From NCBI GenBank assembly GCA_943736015.1, contig OX031063.1, positions 19,513,501-19,577,500 of the forward strand: a stretch of DNA of 64,000 nt, written 5' to 3'. Position numbers and translations under genes: made by a program. Positions 43,559 through 53,600 of the stretch are shown here, one piece after another. The stretch comes from Tridacna crocea (Eukaryota > Mollusca > Bivalvia > Cardiida > Cardiidae). Under the pieces are notes generated by a model, which was given only the letters and a program-made list of their open reading frames with translations, was not told where the DNA came from and did no database searches. Positions within the stretch are counted from its first letter, which is position 1; every line of letters begins with the position of its first letter.

Positions 43559-44799
43559 GGTCTAATTTTACCCTTTTTCATGTAGTCGCATTTTTTCCGG
43601 ACTTAGTTTACTTAAACTTCTTAAAAATATGTCTCTTCGAAGGCCATGCGACATTCCAAGGTAATTGGGTCCTAGGTAATATTCTATGTCAATGAAAACA
43701 AAAGTATCTTGACAACATTCTTTGTCTAATTCCCTGGAAATTTATAGATGAACCAGCCAATGGTTTGGCCAATCAGAAATTGCCCTAGTCTCTTTTTCAT
43801 GATAGGATCAGACTAAAAATTAAGAGGATAGCCTATTTGGTTTTTTTGTTTGTTTGTGAAAGATCGAAATTTATCTCATCTCGTGAACACCAACGGTAAT
43901 ATTTTCACTCGTGGCTGCGAAATTTCACCGAAAGGAATAAAATATTCTATTTATTTCTTGCTTTTAACCTTTTCTGTGAGGAGCTTTATCAGAATCCAGT
44001 ACAGGTCTTTTCCGGTATTCCCCGTGGCGTACCCCTCCCGCAAACCAACGCATTACAATATTACGTCAAGAGCGAGAAACGTAAGGTAAATGACATCATA
44101 TTTACATCTGGTTGTGAGGCACGCGCGATTAACTTACGCAACAAGAATATGAAAATCGGTATTTTCAGTGGTCGTACCCGTGATATATCGAAAATTATTT
44201 TCACTGCTATTTCTCGACATCCTGCCGGAGAGCATGAAATAAAGCAAAAGATTAGTAAGTACAGATTTTGATAATGGTTACACAAAGTACCTGTTCAATC
44301 ACATTTTGCGATCGAAAAAAAAAAATACATAGATCTACTTTATGAAAAACATTGTCGAGACAGGAGAAAAATTTATGTGTGAAACAAAAAAGAAATATTC
44401 CTCCAGTGTTAGTGTTTTCATACCCGCATCATTGAGATGCATAAAGAAATTCTGTTTTGTAACGTTTGTTGGATAAAGATTCACTGGAATGAAAAAAAAT
44501 GAAAAAGAAAATGTCTAGAGATTTTCGAGGAACTAGAAAACCGGAAAGCGCTGTATGTAAAATATGCACTCGGAATGAACGTTTTGAAACATGTGTGCGA
44601 ATAAACATAAAAACAAATTAGCACCTATTTAAATCCAGATTTATTCGACGTTTGAAGAATGCACATCTAATAAACTTTAAAAGAGTTGTTGAGGTTAATA
44701 AAGAGATTGTTTTGCGATAAAAATTCTCTCATGAAATGATTTTGTGAATAGATAATATTCTGTCTTCAGAACTGGTTGATCTGCCGAAATTCGCAATAT
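43559..44799. other. No gene recognised; family I fragment
   Basis: At 43738-43790, ATGAACCAGCCAATGGTTTG and GCCAATCAGAAATTGCCC resemble the middle of family I. A weak A-like piece (AAAAACATTGTCGAGACAGG) is near 44344. Confidence 0.4.
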
Positions 44800-44962
44800 A
44801 GTAGAAGACAAATGTGACTATAAATGGGAATAGGGTTTTAAAAGGGGAAAACTTTGTTGGGAAAATTGAAAAAAAAATGCTAGCAACTGTTCTCGTCACT
44901 TTGATATTAAAAGAACTTCTTTGTCAGGGTTGCTAAAACTGGTCATTGTTTGGTAAGCAGTG
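44800..44962 (-). mobile_element. Family A fragment, reverse, worn
   Basis: AGACAAATGTGACTATAAAT, AACTTTGTTGGGAAAATTGA, AATGCTAGCAACTG, TTTGTCAGGGTTGCTAAAAC, TTGTTTGGTAAGCAGTGAA. Confidence 0.6.
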
Positions 44963-44971
44963 AAGTAAATA

Positions 44972-45046
44972 AATCGATCGATCAATCAATCAATTAATCA
45001 ATTATTCAATAAATCAGTCAAACGATCGATCGATCGATCGACTTGA
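44972..45046 (+). repeat. Tetranucleotide repeat (ATCG/ATCA)
   Basis: ATCGATCGATCAATCAATCA, then ATTAATCAATTATTC, then CGATCGATCGATCGATCG. An AAAT run follows at about 45163-45182. Confidence 0.9.
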
Positions 45047-45270
45047 AAGAATCGGAGTTTGAGGAATAAAAGAGGCTCTAATATGACAGAGTTCATACTC
45101 AGCAACAGAGTGATTGTTTTTTATTGTTCTTTTTGATCGATTGTCTTTCTTTTCAAAGTCTTTAAATAAATAAATAAATAATATAAGCGAAAATAAATAA
45201 AAAAGCTTTAATTATAAACTGATTACTCAGCGGAAGATTTAAATGAATCCAATTTTACACTCTTTGTACT

Positions 45271-45499
45271 CCTCATTACCAAACGACAATATTTTAGGCT
45301 TCTCCAAATCGAAAGCATTTGCAGACGAAAAAATAAAAGTGACAGAAAAATTTGAAATTTGTTTTGTGAAGAGTATAAAACATTATGGGAAAAAGGAGAA
45401 AATGCTGGTTTCCAGCATTTTCTCCTTTTACCACAATGTTTTCTAAAGGCTTCTTTTCTTAGGGTCGTCAAAAGTAGGGATTGTGTGGTAATGGGTTAA
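45271..45499 (-). mobile_element. Family A element, reverse
   Basis: CTCATTACCAAACGACAATA to GGTAATGGGTTAA. Hairpin excellent; apex GCTGGTTTCCAGC. Confidence 0.93.
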
Positions 45500-45860
45500 A
45501 GTTAAGCCCTAACTCGTAAAAAATGTTGAATAAAGGTCAGAATGATTAAAACAGTATATTTCACACACAACAATGGACAGTATAATGTTAATTCTCGATA
45601 AGCCTCACTGTCTGTTTAATGATGTTGCTAAGAAAGGTCATTTATTTTACATTTGTCATCGTTTTTGTTATCACTGCTACAGAAAACTTGGCTGATAAGC
45701 GGCCTTCTCTTATCTCGAGAGCCGTACATCATCGTTGTCCAAAATACTTTGTGAGGATAGTCTATCATTTTCGATGATCAAGAATACGTTTTTGTTTTTT
45801 CGTTAAAAATACAAGAATATAGGAATTCTTAAATTGGATTTTAGAAACCATTCTTTTCAA
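45500..45860. other. No gene recognised
   Basis: AT-rich, nothing supported. Confidence 0.4.
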
Positions 45861-45870
45861 TAGGCAAATT

Positions 45871-45893
45871 AAAAACACACACACACACACACA
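45871..45893 (+). repeat. CA dinucleotide repeat
   Basis: About 11 CA units just before a family A element. Confidence 0.95.
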
Positions 45894-45897
45894 CTTT

Positions 45898-46125
45898 ATA
45901 AACCTGTAACCACACAATCCCTACTTTTGACGATCCTGAGAGGAAAAAACCTTTAGAAAACATTGTGGGAAAAGGAGAAAATGCTGGTAACCAGCATTTT
46001 CTCCTTTTCCCATAATGTTTTCTACCCTTCACAAAACAATTTTCAATTTTTCAGTCACTTTTATCATGTCTGCAAATGCTTTCAATTTGGACAAGCCTAA
46101 AATATTGTCGTTTGGTAATGAGTTA
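45898..46125 (+). mobile_element. Family A element
   Basis: AACCTGTAACCACACAATCC to TTTGGTAATGAGTTAA; near-perfect hairpin; the GTCGTCTGC block is shortened to CATGTCTGC. Confidence 0.94.
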
Positions 46126-46269
46126 ACAAAAACACACACTTTAATCGACACTATAATGAGCCAAGTTCTGGGAAATGGGGGCCAAATGCTTTTCCGTAAT
46201 CCATCAAAACAAGCAAGTCATGGTATACTTATTAATCCAGATAATTTATTTTTCGAACAACCGACTTGA

Positions 46270-46373
46270 ACTGAAGGTAGATTGGCTCTTCGACATGCAA
46301 AAAGTTGACCAATAGCAAAAAGAAGAAAAGTTTTGGCACAGGTCGACCTGTGTCGATACTTTTTGCAGATGCA
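46270..46373. repeat. Family G remnant
   Basis: GCAAAAAGTTGACCAATAGC, GCACAGGTCGACCTGTGTCG, ATACTTTTTGCAGATGCATT. It ends at the TTAA of the next element. Confidence 0.6.
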
Positions 46374-46613
46374 TTAAATCGTTACCACACAATCCCGAGT
46401 TTTAATGACCCTAGGGAAAAAAGCATTTTGAAAACATCGTGGGAAAAAGAGAAAATGCTGGTAACCAGCATTTTCTCTTTTTCCCACAATGTTTTCTACC
46501 CTTCCCAAAACAAATTTCATTTTTCTAGCAGTTTTCTAGTCATGTTTATTTTGACATCTGCAAATGCTTTCAATTTGGGCCATTCTAAAATTTTAGTCGT
46601 GTGGAAGAGTTAA
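46374..46613 (+). mobile_element. Family A element
   Basis: TTAAATCGTTACCACACAAT to GTGTGGAAGAGTTAA. Hairpin arms GTGGGAAAAAGAGAAAATGC and GCATTTTCTCTTTTTCCCAC: another G-C to A-T change made on both arms. Confidence 0.94.
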
Positions 46614-46774
46614 GCCCCATTTTCAAAAAAAAGTATGGCTTATTATCATTTTGCTTTAGCCACTTTAGATGTCAAGAGCAGACAACCGATGTTTTCTGTA
46701 GTCTGATCTTAATCTACTTAAACAATTTGTTAAATGATTAATTTAAAACCAGAAACGTCATAGTAATGAAATTT
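46614..46774. other. Family C half-hairpin remnant in unique sequence
   Basis: GATGTTTTCTGTAGTCTGAT and CTTAATCTACTTAAACAA (about 46688-46728) look like the right arm of a C hairpin. Confidence 0.35.
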
Positions 46775-46898
46775 CTTGCAACAAGCGAAAAAGGGGCATT
46801 TGAACACTTGTGTGAAGTGTCGTTTCGGATCAGCCTGCGCAGTTCTCGCAGGCTAATCCGAAACAACATTCTCCGTTTATATGTAATTTTCTGTTTTG
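46775..46898. mobile_element. Family E hairpin, single copy
   Basis: AAAAAGGGGCATTTGAACAC, GTGTCGTTTCGGATCAGCCT, GCGCAGTTCTCGCAGGCTAA, TCCGAAACAACATTCTCCG. The C/A mismatch inside GATCAG against CTAATC is the same as in the other E copies. Confidence 0.85.
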
Positions 46899-47209
46899 CG
46901 TATATTACGATTATAGAACTGTCTTTAAAAGTATATATTGTGGAGGCATAGGAATTTTTTATTTGCTGAAAGCGGCCCGCATATTGCAATAAACACGTAA
47001 CGTCAAGGTTGAAATTAGAATTGTTAATTATGTAATCGATTTCAAGGAAATAGAGAAAAAAAAAAGATACTAGAATTAGATTCAGGAAAAATAGGTTTTA
47101 AAAATTAGTAATAAGTTGAATAACGAACTTGATAGGAAATCGATGAGTTTTTAGACACATCAAGGTTTGATGTTGAATGGAGTTCTGTACTGTCTGAACT
47201 GTCATGTCT
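46899..47209. other. No gene recognised
   Basis: AT-rich, nothing supported. Confidence 0.35.
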
Positions 47210-47407
47210 GATCTCTTTATCAGACGGCAATTTTTTGGTCTGGACCAAATTTTAAGCGTATGCAGACGACAAATTAAATGTATGTTGGGTCATAATTATT
47301 GTCATTAGGATAGAAAACATTGTGGGAAAAGGATCCTTTTCCCTCAATGTTTTCAAAAGACTTCTTTCTCAGGTCGTCGAAACTTGGAATTTTGTGGCAA
47401 TAGTTAA
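47210..47407 (-). mobile_element. Family A element, reverse, apex deleted
   Basis: TTTATCAGACGGCAATTTTT, TGCAGACGACAAATTAAATG, then AAAACATTGTGGGAAAAGGA directly joined to TCCTTTTCCCTCAATG: the whole apex is gone and a smaller palindrome centred on GGATCC remains. End GTGGCAATAGTTAA. Confidence 0.88.
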
Positions 47408-47610
47408 CCCTTTTGGCGTCGAAATACACCTAATGACTACTTTCAGTATAGAAATAAGACTCAATACCAAAATGACTGCATTTATAAAGTTGCTTCGTTA
47501 CAGAATGCCTAGGCAATGCCGACAGCGCAGGTAAAAACAAGACTGTCCTGTAGTTTGATCTCTGACGTTGAAAATGTTGAAGCTTTGTAAAGCGTTTATT
47601 CCGCAATAGC

Positions 47611-47735
47611 TTTGTACCAAACGGCAAAATTATTTGCAGATATCATAAAAAAGATGATTTTTGTTTAAAAAAAACGATATATAACATATGGTAACAGAAG
47701 AACAAAATGCTGGTCACCAGCTCTTGTACAGAATG
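47611..47735 (-). mobile_element. Family A fragment, reverse
   Basis: TACCAAACGGCAAAATTATT, GCAGATATC, GAACAAAATGCTGGTCACCA. It runs into half a C hairpin (TGTAGATCAAAGATCAGACT, about 47740-47762). Confidence 0.5.
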
Positions 47736-47827
47736 TTAATGTAGATCAAAGATCAGACTGTTCCTGTTTTCACGTCTAGCCGCTGAAAAAAGTTGAAGCT
47801 TATATAGCAATTACTCTGCATTAAATT

Positions 47828-48045
47828 TGGACTAAACGGCAAAATTTTAGACCTGTCCTTATTCAAAGCAATTGCAGACGCACCATAAACTATGAAAAAA
47901 AAACTATTTCTGTCTTTGAAATTGTAGAAAAAAACTTTCAGAAAAAGGAGAGAACACAGGTTACCAACATGTCATTTTTAAAGTATGATTTCAAAAGCCT
48001 CTTTCTTCAAAGTTGTTCTAACTAGGGATTGTGTGGTTTAGGATA
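47828..48045 (-). mobile_element. Family A element, reverse, worn
   Basis: ACGGCAAAATTTTAGACCTG, AGCAATTGCAGACGCACC, GGTTACCAACATG, CTAGGGATTGTGTGGTTTAG. Confidence 0.75.
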
Positions 48046-48289
48046 TGTTTACTGTATTTCTCAAAATATTGCAAATTGACTTGAACTCTGTCATTTTAAA
48101 TTTAAACCCTCCTTCATTTGGTATGCATGTTCCAGTTACGAAATTTAATGTGTTTTTTTCCCCCGCATATTTCCTATAATCAATACCATAAGTCATTACT
48201 TAGCAACATATAATTTTGGAGGTACATACATTATACACATGTACATATATCTGCAAGCGTTTCAAAAACAACTTTATGCTAAAAAAAAC
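48046..48289. other. No gene recognised
   Basis: AT-rich, nothing supported. Confidence 0.35.
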
Positions 48290-48424
48290 AAGTTTTAGCC
48301 ATGCTCTGTGAAAAGGGGGCTTTATGCATCTTGAAAAAGTATTATGAGTCGAAACTTTGACTTTTGGTAATTTTTTGGTATGTCAAAGTCTATGTGTACC
48401 TCGTGATTCAGTCAGTAATAAGAG
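48290..48424. repeat. Family G copy, palindrome lost
   Basis: AGCCATGCTCTGTGAAAAGG, GGGCTTTATGCATCTTGAAA, AGTCGAAACTTTGACTTTTG, GTGATTCAGTCAGTAATAAG. Confidence 0.55.
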
Positions 48425-48444
48425 AAAATGGATGTTGTGGATGG

Positions 48445-48608
48445 ATTCATACTTGTGATCCATCACGCAAAAAGGGACCTTCTGCATGGGAACTGCGAAA
48501 AGCGTCAACCCTGGTCAGACTGCGCAATTTGCGCAGTCTGACCAGGATTGACACTTTTCGCTTTAATGGCATTTTCTGTATGAAAAGTGGTCATTGTACC
48601 TTGTTATA
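48445..48608. mobile_element. Family F element, copy 1
   Basis: TGTGATCCATCACGCAAAAA, GGGACC, then a palindrome centred on T at 48528: CGAAAAGCGTCAACCCTGGT, CAGACTGCGCAA, mirrored as TTGCGCAGTCTGACCAGGAT. It ends TGGTCATTGTACC without a clear right terminus. Confidence 0.85.
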
Positions 48609-48929
48609 AAATAATTTTTTAATATTATCAACTTAAATTTACTTGCACTCTCGTTGATCTTTTTTCATCTAATTGATTTACAGAATTCACAGATGGTCCC
48701 TTTTTGCGTAATGAGTCACGATTATGTGATGACTGAGTTGTTTTCGTGGATCTGGGAAATGCTATACTTAGGCTTAAATATGTCTTCAAGGGTTTCAAAA
48801 AATATATATATTTTTTTTCTTTTAAATATAAAGTATTAAAAATAACATTTCAGTGGATCACGTGGTGCATATATTGTTTCTCTGAAAATCTCCGTTTTAT
48901 AACCACTTCCTTGTTGTGTGGTTTTCTAC

Positions 48930-49154
48930 TACCATCTGCCAGACTACGAAAAAACGGACTTTTCCATTTGGAAACCATTAGCAGACGACAAATAAAATAT
49001 CGCTCAAATTGTGGAGTTTATTTTGGAAATAATCGACAACATTTTTGAAAAAGGAAAAGAACGATGGTTACCAGCATTTTTTCCTTTTCTCCACCGTGTT
49101 TTCAGAAGTCTTCTTCTTCGGTTTTGTTTAAAACAAGGGGTTGGTAAAGGGTGA
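48930..49154 (-). mobile_element. Family A element, reverse, worn
   Basis: CATCTGCCAGACTACGAAAA, TAGCAGACGACAAATAAAAT, hairpin GAACGATGGTTACCAGCATT, GGGGTTGGTAAAGGGTGAA. Confidence 0.8.
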
Positions 49155-49429
49155 AGAAAAGTAGATCCAATCTTGTATGTAGTAACCCCAAGAATCATCA
49201 GCTCTGATGATTATTATCGAATTCAAACTGGCTGGATCAGTTCCCTTTTTCATGCAGGACATTTAAAGATGTTGATCTACAAATATGGTTTTTCGTTTCT
49301 AAAGTGGACGTGACTTTTTTGGAAAGTATTGTTAGAAAAGAAGCTTTTGCATTTAATAAGAAATGGCTCCTTTTCGAGCAGTGTTTTCCACAACAATGAA
49401 AAGACCAGGGGTCAGTGTCCACCTACTAT

Positions 49430-49592
49430 TCTTCAGAACATTTTACTCATATTCTTTAGAATTTTCTAAATTTGAAAGAAACACAACTTCCAATTGGCTA
49501 AACTAAACGGTTTAGCCAATCAGAAGTTTTGTGACTTTCTACATCTAGACTAAGATCAAGAATGAAACTAAGAGTGGTTGATGAATATGTGC
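49430..49592. repeat. Family I foldback
   Basis: Core palindrome ACTTCCAATTGGCTAAACTA against ACGGTTTAGCCAATCAGAAG; outer TTACTCATATTCTTTAG faces ACTAAGAGTGGTTGATGAAT. Confidence 0.82.
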
Positions 49593-49654
49593 CCAGCAGT
49601 ATTTTCCTTTCCTTCCAATGGCGGACAGAGACTAAAATGTCGTCTTTTAAACAA

Positions 49655-49998
49655 TACCTTTTACCAGACATTCCCGCGGTTTGTACGACTCTAGGGGAAT
49701 ACATGCGACAAGATTGTGTGAAATGAAAAAAGAGTGCTGATAAGCAGCATTTTCGTCTTTGTCCACCGTGAATGTTCCCCAGACTCTCAAAGAAAAAGCA
49801 TCCCCGCTTTGGAGGATCAACATCATTGACCCAAGCAATCGCTTTCAACTTCGTCGATTTTATCTAAAATCTTGCTTCTTTTCCCACAATCTTTTCCAAC
49901 CACTCGAAAGCACATCGCATCTAAATATAGCAAGGACATTGTTGTCTCTAACTGCTTTCAATTAAATCTAGTCTGAAATATTGTCGTAGGGTTTAATA
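49655..49998 (+). mobile_element. Family A element with about 100 bp inserted or duplicated
   Basis: TACCTTTTACCAGACATTCC, GAGTGCTGATAAGCAGCATT, CACCGTGAATGTTCCC, then a second hairpin-right-type block (CTTCTTTTCCCACAATCTTT), then AACTGCTTTCAATTAAATCT and TGTCGTAGGGTTTAA. Two right-arm-like blocks suggest an internal duplication or a second worn copy. Confidence 0.6.
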
Positions 49999-50250
49999 TA
50001 GCAGACCTAATTAACGACTTTATTACAAAGGGATTAAAAAACGAAAGTAGAAATGTTTCCATAAACAACAGTATATTATACGAACAGTGATTTTCACAAA
50101 AACAAGTTCCACATAGAAAAAAAAGATATTTATTTAAAAAAGAATGAAAATGTTATTAAAATCGAATAACAGTTAAGTTCGTTTTAAGATGCCAAGCATT
50201 CTTTTCGCATTTATTTTTCATGGCGTATACCCATAGACTGCAAAATACGG
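49999..50250. other. No gene recognised
   Basis: AT-rich, nothing supported. Confidence 0.35.
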
Positions 50251-50308
50251 TCTAGATCAACATTAGACTGCACACAATGTGCGGTCTAATATTTGATCTA
50301 CATTGTCC
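50251..50308. mobile_element. Family C hairpin, diverged
   Basis: TCTAGATCAACATTAGACTG, CAC, ACAAT, GTGCGGTCTAATATTTGATC, TACATTGTCC. The change from GATCAGAC to CATTAGAC is matched by GTCTAATA on the other arm. Confidence 0.8.
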
Positions 50309-50346
50309 ATTGATATTTTCAAACCAGAAAAAATAGCAGGAACACT

Positions 50347-50565
50347 TTAACTCTTTACCACACAGTCGCTACGACCTTGAAGAAAAGCCTTTTGAAAACT
50401 TTGTGGGAAAGGAGAAAATGCTGGTAACCAGCATTTTCTACTTTTCCTATTAAGTTTTCTACCTTTCTCAAAACAAATTTGTATATTTCAGTCGCATTCA
50501 TTGTTTTGTCTGCAAATGCTTTCAATTTAAACCAGTCCAAAATTTTATCATGTGGTAAAGAGTTA
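50347..50565 (+). mobile_element. Family A element
   Basis: TTAACTCTTTACCACACAGT to GTGGTAAAGAGTTAA; complete hairpin. Confidence 0.94.
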
Positions 50566-50666
50566 AGTTGGAATATTTTGCATCTTGTATCGCCAGAAAA
50601 AACTTGCTCTAGCAATAAAAATGTTAATCCTGGAATTTGTATTGTTTGATACCAAACCAGAGTCCA

Positions 50667-50850
50667 TATTCACTAACCATTCTTAAGAACATGCATTGTC
50701 TTACTCTTCAAAATTGTCTGACTGTGAAAGTAACAGAACCTCTGATTGGCTAAACCGAATGGTTTAGCCAATCAAAAGTCCTGTTACTTTTACTTTGACT
50801 AAATTCTGAATGATAAGACTAAGAATGCTCTTGAGAATGGTTAGTGAATA
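50667..50850. mobile_element. Family I foldback, best copy
   Basis: TATTCACTAACCATTCTTAA faces TTGAGAATGGTTAGTGAATA, and almost the whole element folds on itself: GAAAGTAACAGAACCTCTGA, TTGGCTAAACC / GAAT / GGTTTAGCCAATCAAAAGTC. No coding sequence. Confidence 0.93.
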
Positions 50851-51363
50851 CAGAACCAGAACTTGCTATCTCGGCCTAAATCATAGAAGTCGACAGTCTT
50901 GTTGCGATTATTTTGGTATAAGCTTTTCTTCATTTTCAAATATACATGTATCTGGTTCTTGATACAGATAAAAATCTTTATTTTTAGGGCATTGTAGATT
51001 CAGATTTCAGGCTACGTATTACGCCGTCTGATCTAATTCTACGATATTTGCCATTGGACACTTTTATAAACATTGAAGGAATGACATTATGAGACGTGTT
51101 TGCTGGACAAGACTTGGTTTATTGTCATTGTAAAGATCAGCAGTTGTGTCTACTCCGCTTTCTATGGTATTTTTGTAGACGTTAGCCACAGCTCACATAT
51201 TCATGTTTTATCTTGCTTTCCATCCGACCAAACCAGGGACTTCTTGTCCTATATGGTAACCTCAAATGCTATTAGAAGTCAAATGAAATAATGCTGAATG
51301 CGATACCAGTGGTTGCAGACTTTGCAGAATACGGGCGACTTGGTTCCCACATAAGATTTTAAA
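50851..51363. other. No gene recognised
   Basis: A worn C-like hairpin may lie at 51000-51055 (GATTTCAGGCTACG, CGCCGTCTGATCTAATTCTA). No gene. Confidence 0.35.
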
Positions 51364-51554
51364 ACAGAGCTACAGATAAGAGGGGATGATGGTATTCTAA
51401 ATCCATTGTTACTTCCAAACCCTGTGTTGTGGGTACTCATTAGATTCGTCTCGACGAGACGATTCTAATGAGTAACCAAAACATAGGATTTAGTTTAGAA
51501 CAATTAATATTTTCAATTTTGAAATCAAATCGCCCCTTCTATCTGGAATTCTGT
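51364..51554 (+). mobile_element. Family D element
   Basis: CAGAGCTACAGATAAGAGGG to ATCTGGAATTCTGTG. Palindrome GGGTACTCATTAGATTCGTC / TCGACGAG / ACGATTCTAATGAGTAACC. Confidence 0.9.
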
Positions 51555-52444
51555 GTAAGGAAAAAAATACAACGCCTTGAAATAGTACGTAACAACATTA
51601 TACATACGTAACGCATGCTGTCCCTTGCTTTCCCACATACTAGTTATTTACACTTCTGGTTGGAACGAAAAAAAAACCTCGGGCTCAACCGCATGACGCA
51701 CACATAAATAATGTAGAATTTGGAAAGAGCAAAACTGTACATTGTAACAAATACCACAAGTTTTATTCACAGGTTCAAAATGAACACAATACTTAAAATT
51801 CCTCTTTGTCGCAATTATTATGGCGAGTTGGAAAGTTAATTCTTCAAAATAAATAAACAAAATGTCAACACCATTTTCTAGCACTCATTGATTTCAACTG
51901 CTCAACTAGGACCTGGATTTGTTTTTTGCACAACAAAGATATATAAATAGGAAACATTTCTCCTTCATAGACTACAGTTGCTTATAATTGTGTTAAGTGG
52001 CTATCAGGGTAAAAATATTCGGAACGCATAGTCTGATATTGAGCATCCAGAGTTTTCAAATACAGTACATTGCTTTGTCGAAAATGAATTGGTTGTGTTT
52101 CAATGAGAATTTCATGAAATAGAAGAAGGGAATGTTGATACTATTTCAGATGAACGTTATATTGGTCTACACGATTCACTAAAGCAGATGTTTTTATATA
52201 TTGTGAAGAAGAAGCACTTGTAGATATATCTTTGGGCTGGATTATTCTTTACTAAAATCTCTTTGAGAAAGATTAAAATTTAACATTGTCATGTTTTAGC
52301 TTCCTGAAACAAATTTAAGCAAATCACGACAGTCGACAAGAATTTGTGTTTAGTACTCGCGAATGCGTTCAAAAAGATGGTGCTGGTTATCTCATTACTT
52401 TCAATTACTCAAAAAGTAAAAATGTTTTTGTTTTAGGGATGGTA
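51555..52444. other. No gene recognised
   Basis: AT-rich; the 78-codon minus frame at 51648-51884 is unrecognised. Confidence 0.4.
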
Positions 52445-52634
52445 TACCTATACTAGACAATTCCAGGTTTTTACAAATCTTCAGGAAGAAGCCTTTAGAA
52501 AGCATTGTGGGTACAAGGAGAAAATGCCCCTTTTCCCACAATGATTTCTACCATTCCCAAAACAAATTTCAGTTTTTTTAGTCGCATTGATTTTATTGTC
52601 TACAAATGTTTTTTGTTATCTGATAAAGAGTTAA
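52445..52634 (+). mobile_element. Family A element, apex deleted
   Basis: TATACCTATACTAGACAATT, AGCATTGTGGGTACAAGGAG, AAAATGCCCCTTTTCCCACA: the deletion starts in the apex and removes half of the right inner arm. End CTGATAAAGAGTTAA. Confidence 0.82.
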
Positions 52635-52770
52635 AACCTTGTAATTGCTGGATATCATAAAGATCTCCGTTACAAAGTTGGTCCAAAAAACGAATACAAA
52701 TTCGGAAACGAAATCGACATTTATGTTTTATGCCAGAAATCTAAAGATTCAAGGAGAAGACACATAATAT

Positions 52771-53030
52771 GGTGTGCAACACACGAAAAGGGACATTCGA
52801 ACATCTGCGTAAAGTGTCGTCTCGGATCAGCCTGCGCAGTCCGCGCAGGCTAATCCGAGACGGCACTTTACGACTTCATTAGATTTTGTGCTACAGTAGA
52901 CATGTGCAAAACAGAAAACTGCATTGAAACGGAAAGCGTCGTCTCGGATTAGCCTGCGCGGACTGCGCAGGCTGATCCGAGACGACACTTTACGCAGATG
53001 TCCGAATGTCCCTTTTCGTGTGTTGCAAGC
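52771..53030. mobile_element. Family E double palindrome
   Basis: Two family E hairpins in opposite orientation form one large inverted repeat. Outer arms TGCAACACACGAAAAGGGAC and ATTCG face CGAATGTCCCTTTTCGTGTG and TTGCA. Each arm carries GTCGTCTCGGATCAGCCTGC, GCAGTCCGCGCAGGCTAATC, CGAGACG. The spacer (about 52870-52935) is AT-rich. Confidence 0.95.
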
Positions 53031-53186
53031 CCTATATAAATCATGCTATTATTGCGAAAATTCTATTATATATTTCCTGTTTGATCCAAAGGAGATAATG
53101 TCATGAGTATCATACAAAGTGTGTGTTTATTTCATTTACGAGTAGTTCCTTGTAGCTTATTTTCTAGTCTTTGGAAAGATATGAAA

Positions 53187-53415
53187 AGTAACCCTTTCCC
53201 AAACAATCCCTGGTTTTTACGAGTCAGGAATAGAAGCCTTTTGAAAACATTGTGGGTAAAGGAGAAAATGCTGGTCACCAGCATTTTCTCCTTTTCCCAC
53301 AATGTTTTCTACCCTATCATATAGAAAAATCATCTTTTTAGCAACTGTTAAGTTGTCATCTGCAGAATGCTTTCAGTTTGGTGTGGTCCAAAATTTGCCT
53401 TTTGGGAAAGGGTTA
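53187..53415 (+). mobile_element. Family A element just downstream of mab-21
   Basis: AGTAACCCTTTCCCAAACAA to CTTTTGGGAAAGGGTTAA. Near-perfect hairpin with GCTGGTCACCAGC apex. It starts 186 bp past the mab-21 stop and may be transcribed with it. Confidence 0.95.
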
Positions 53416-53600
53416 ACTGAATTTACTGAGGGTATCACAGGAAATTAAGAAAGTTTAGAATAAAAACCTCAGGCAGGAAAAGTTAAAGATTTTGGGTACT
53501 CCCCTGTTCTTTATGCCTTAATAAATCCTTCAGTGTAACAGTATGCAAATTTGTTGTGCAAAAGACAAACCACAAGTTTTAAAGTCTGTTTTGTGTATAT
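53416..53600. other. mab-21 3' flank, possible 3' UTR
   Basis: Sequence between the mab-21 stop codon and a family A element. Reading along the minus strand, no AATAAA occurs here, only CATAAA (plus-strand 53511). The next AATAAA is beyond the element, at plus-strand 53127-53132. The transcript may therefore run through the element. Confidence 0.25.

Noticed and set aside
46738..46989. Opposing 61- and 83-codon frames
   Set aside because: Both share the translated family E hairpin (RISLR-SRRLIRN), which is repeat sequence; the same peptide appears at 52924-53106.
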